Origin: Hydrogenispora ethanolica
GTDB taxonomy: Bacteria > Bacillota > UBA4882 > UBA8346
Assembly: GCF_004340685.1 (NCBI RefSeq)
Contig: NZ_SLUN01000018.1
Coordinates: forward strand, 1-54,708
DNA length: 54,708 nucleotides
Direction of reading: 5' to 3'
This document shows, piece by piece, positions 53,120-54,708 of the stretch. The translations under genes and the position numbers were made by a program. How positions within the stretch are numbered: position 1 is the first letter of the stretch; each line of letters starts with the position of its first letter. Under the pieces are notes generated by a model. It ran no database searches. It saw only the letters and a program-made list of their open reading frames with translations, and was not told the origin of the DNA.

Positions 53120-53524
53120 TTTCACCCTCCTTATTGGTGCAGATCCGGATACCGGCCGCATCTATCGCTGTATGCCGCAATAAGTCTTTCGGGATAACTT
53201 GGAGTAGTTACAACATATGTTTTTTCCGCGATCCATTTTTTACAGAGTGAACCGTCGAGAACGTCCCCCCAGGACGCGAAGAACTTTCAAGTTTCCCGGC
53301 AGACAAGTTACATGATTCTCCATGGGCAGGTGAATTGATAGAGAGCCTCTCCTTCTCGAACTCATGGTACACGTCTTTTAGATATTCGACGGGAAGCGGA
53401 AAACAATAATGGGGAATAACCCTACTTTTCATGAAAAAACACCCTACTTCAAAGGGTGTTTGGACGATGTCCGATCTTAAAAACGCGTGATAATCATCAA
53501 AACCTCGGTTCTACAACCATACGG
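53120..53524. other. Gap with the histidine kinase terminator
   Basis: The main feature is a hairpin (about 53439-53462): on the minus strand AAACACCCTT, a short loop, then AGGGTGTTT and a T-run, placed as the terminator of the kinase gene. The rest shows no recognised gene. Confidence 0.7.
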
Positions 53525-54708
53525 TTAACGGATTATTAAAGGTTGACGATTCCCGCAGGGGATCCAAGCCACCAACTGAGTTCCTTTCCCGGATTTCGAT
53601 CTGACTTCCAGCCTACCGCCCAGCATTTCAAGGCGTTCGGCCATACCCACCAGCCCGATCCCTGGTGATTCCGGATGACGGAGGAGGCGTTCTTTTTTGA
53701 GGCCCAGACCGTTGTCTTGAACTGACAATTGAATCTGCTGATCATTCTGGTGCAAACGGATTCGAACTTTGGAAGCGCCGGCATGTTTTGCGATGTTAGT
53801 CAACGATTCCTGCAAGATCCGATAAAGACAGACGCTTACTTCTTCGGGGATATTCCGCAATTCCGAACCGTGATAGTCGATGCTCAAACCGCTTTGTTTG
53901 GAAAAATCCCGGCAAAGATCCTCCAGAACCAGATTAATCCCATTATCCTTCAAAGCCGGAGGCCGCAATTGATGAGCCAAGGTCCTGAGATTTTCGAGGG
54001 TGGTATCGACCATCATAATCGCATTCGACAATTTTTCTTTTAGAAAAGAATACTGGACCGGGATATCATTGTTTAATAACACCAAGCATATTTTTAACGC
54101 AGTTAATGACTGTCCGGTTTCATCATGCAATTCACGGGATAATCGTTTTCGCTCCTCCTCCTGGGTGGCAATGATTTTGGCATTCAGTTTCCGCAATTGC
54201 TTTTGGGTGACTTTTACCTGGTCGAACAGCAATGCATTGGCAACAGCCATGCCGGCTTGATCGGCGATTCCCCGCAGTAGGTTTCGGTCCTCCTCCGAAA
54301 GATGGGTCTCCTCGTAGGCATAGATATTAATGGTTCCCAATAAATGAATGGAATTAAAAAACACAATCACATCAATCGCTTGCAAATCCGGTTCGGTCTC
54401 AGCAAGGTTCGATAGAATTTTTCGGCTCCGAAGTTCCGAAGCCGAGACCGTCAGATACTTTTGTTTGATTAGTTTTTGATAAATAATCGGAGGAACCGGG
54501 TCGACGTCCAGGTCTTTGAGCGATATTCCATGACCGAAGACCAGATGAAGCCCATCGGTTTTTTTCTCAAAAAAAGTGGCGCTGACTTTGGTCTGAATTA
54601 TTTCGGAAATATCCTCGCAAAGCAGCTTCACCAAAACATCCAGATTCAACTGATCGTTGAGCCGGGAAGCGTTTTTGAGTAAGGCTGTCGTCCGAGCATT
54701 CTGACGCA
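53525..54708 (-). CDS. Sensor histidine kinase with GAF domain, partial
   Basis: The readable part has over 390 residues and is cut by the window end; the frame stays open upstream of 54649 through RQNARTTALLKNASRLNDQ. A GAF domain (about the first 150 residues shown, SATFFEKKTDGLHLVFGHG to AMAVANALLF) is followed by a coiled linker, a HisKA_3 helix (EEERKRLSRELHDETGQSL, with the phosphorylated His) and a HATPase domain (LQESLTNIAKHAGASKVRIRL, DNGLGL, GIGLVGMAERLEMLGGRLEV). This is the NarL/LiaS type, which usually phosphorylates a DNA-binding response regulator. Its partner is not in the window. Confidence 0.92.
   Translation of the reverse strand, partial: RQNARTTALLKNASRLNDQLNLDVLVKLLCEDISEIIQTKVSATFFEKKTDGLHLVFGHGISLKDLDVDPVPPIIYQKLIKQKYLTVSASELRSRKILSNLAETEPDLQAIDVIVFFNSIHLLGTINIYAYEETHLSEEDRNLLRGIADQAGMAVANALLFDQVKVTQKQLRKLNAKIIATQEEERKRLSRELHDETGQSLTALKICLVLLNNDIPVQYSFLKEKLSNAIMMVDTTLENLRTLAHQLRPPALKDNGINLVLEDLCRDFSKQSGLSIDYHGSELRNIPEEVSVCLYRILQESLTNIAKHAGASKVRIRLHQNDQQIQLSVQDNGLGLKKERLLRHPESPGIGLVGMAERLEMLGGRLEVRSKSGKGTQLVAWIPCGNRQPLIIR

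Noticed and set aside
53208-53432. Minus-strand frame of 74 codons starting after the histidine kinase gene
   Set aside because: The first 30 residues look protein-like and AGGGTG lies upstream, but the start sits directly at the kinase terminator and the rest is not convincing. Homologues would be needed to accept it.
1-54708. tRNA, rRNA, CRISPR arrays, prophage or insertion sequence transposases
   Set aside because: None was recognised on reading both strands. No tRNA-like cloverleaf, 16S/23S stretch, CRISPR-type spaced direct repeats or transposase motif was seen.

Overview
The window looks like chromosome from an endospore-forming member of the Bacillota (Firmicutes) that probably also has an outer membrane. 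Spore genes are present: sspH, a BclA-like collagen protein, spoVAC-spoVAD-spoVAE and cotJA-cotJB-cotJC. So are features of a diderm envelope: three GT9 heptosyltransferase-type glycosyltransferases and a small predicted beta-barrel protein with a signal peptide. Among spore formers this mix points to a Limnochordia/Hydrogenispora-type or Halanaerobiales-type lineage. That placement is inferred from gene content, not from a phylogeny.

Layout. 1-5 kb: SspH, BclA-like exosporium protein, an HD-domain protein and a TudS-like protein. 5-10.3 kb: a secreted subtilase behind a structured leader, paired long-stem repeats, VanW, EamA, L,D-transpeptidase and a broken ybaK. 10.7-16 kb: Tex, a DivIC-like protein, a small HTH protein and the spoVA operon. 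16-24 kb: an ABC exporter, DapL, aldose epimerase, a DUF4139 protein, a polysaccharide deacetylase and a CsoR-type repressor. 24-31.6 kb: a pair of membrane-anchored glutamate-synthase-domain proteins, OsmC, cotJABC, a Cys-rich protein, small unknown genes, a flavin reductase and the beta-barrel protein. 31.7-38.8 kb: an envelope-glycan cluster whose distal part is very A+T rich. 38.9-45.5 kb: an isoprenoid/xse operon (xseA, xseB, ispA, PAP2-like, oapA, dxs), all on the minus strand. 46-54.7 kb: an ECF sigma/anti-sigma pair, an unknown gene, a decayed 21-bp repeat tract, an SLH-domain surface protein behind a second copy of the structured leader, LysE/Lrp, CheD, CheY and a partial histidine kinase.

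The most notable RNA finding is an apparent OLE RNA (about 615 nt, 41632-42246, minus strand) between the PAP2-like gene and oapA. Its ends pair in a long closing stem, and it has an extended -10 promoter. This is the gene order reported for OLE loci in other Firmicutes. The best candidate for something undescribed is a pair of near-identical structured leaders (48 of 52 bases identical), 43 kb apart, each in front of an exported protein gene (subtilase and SLH protein). Also notable are several long-stem, nested-hairpin intergenic elements, a ybaK gene disabled by both a stop codon and a frameshift, the 21-bp repeat tract, and two candidate micro-proteins.
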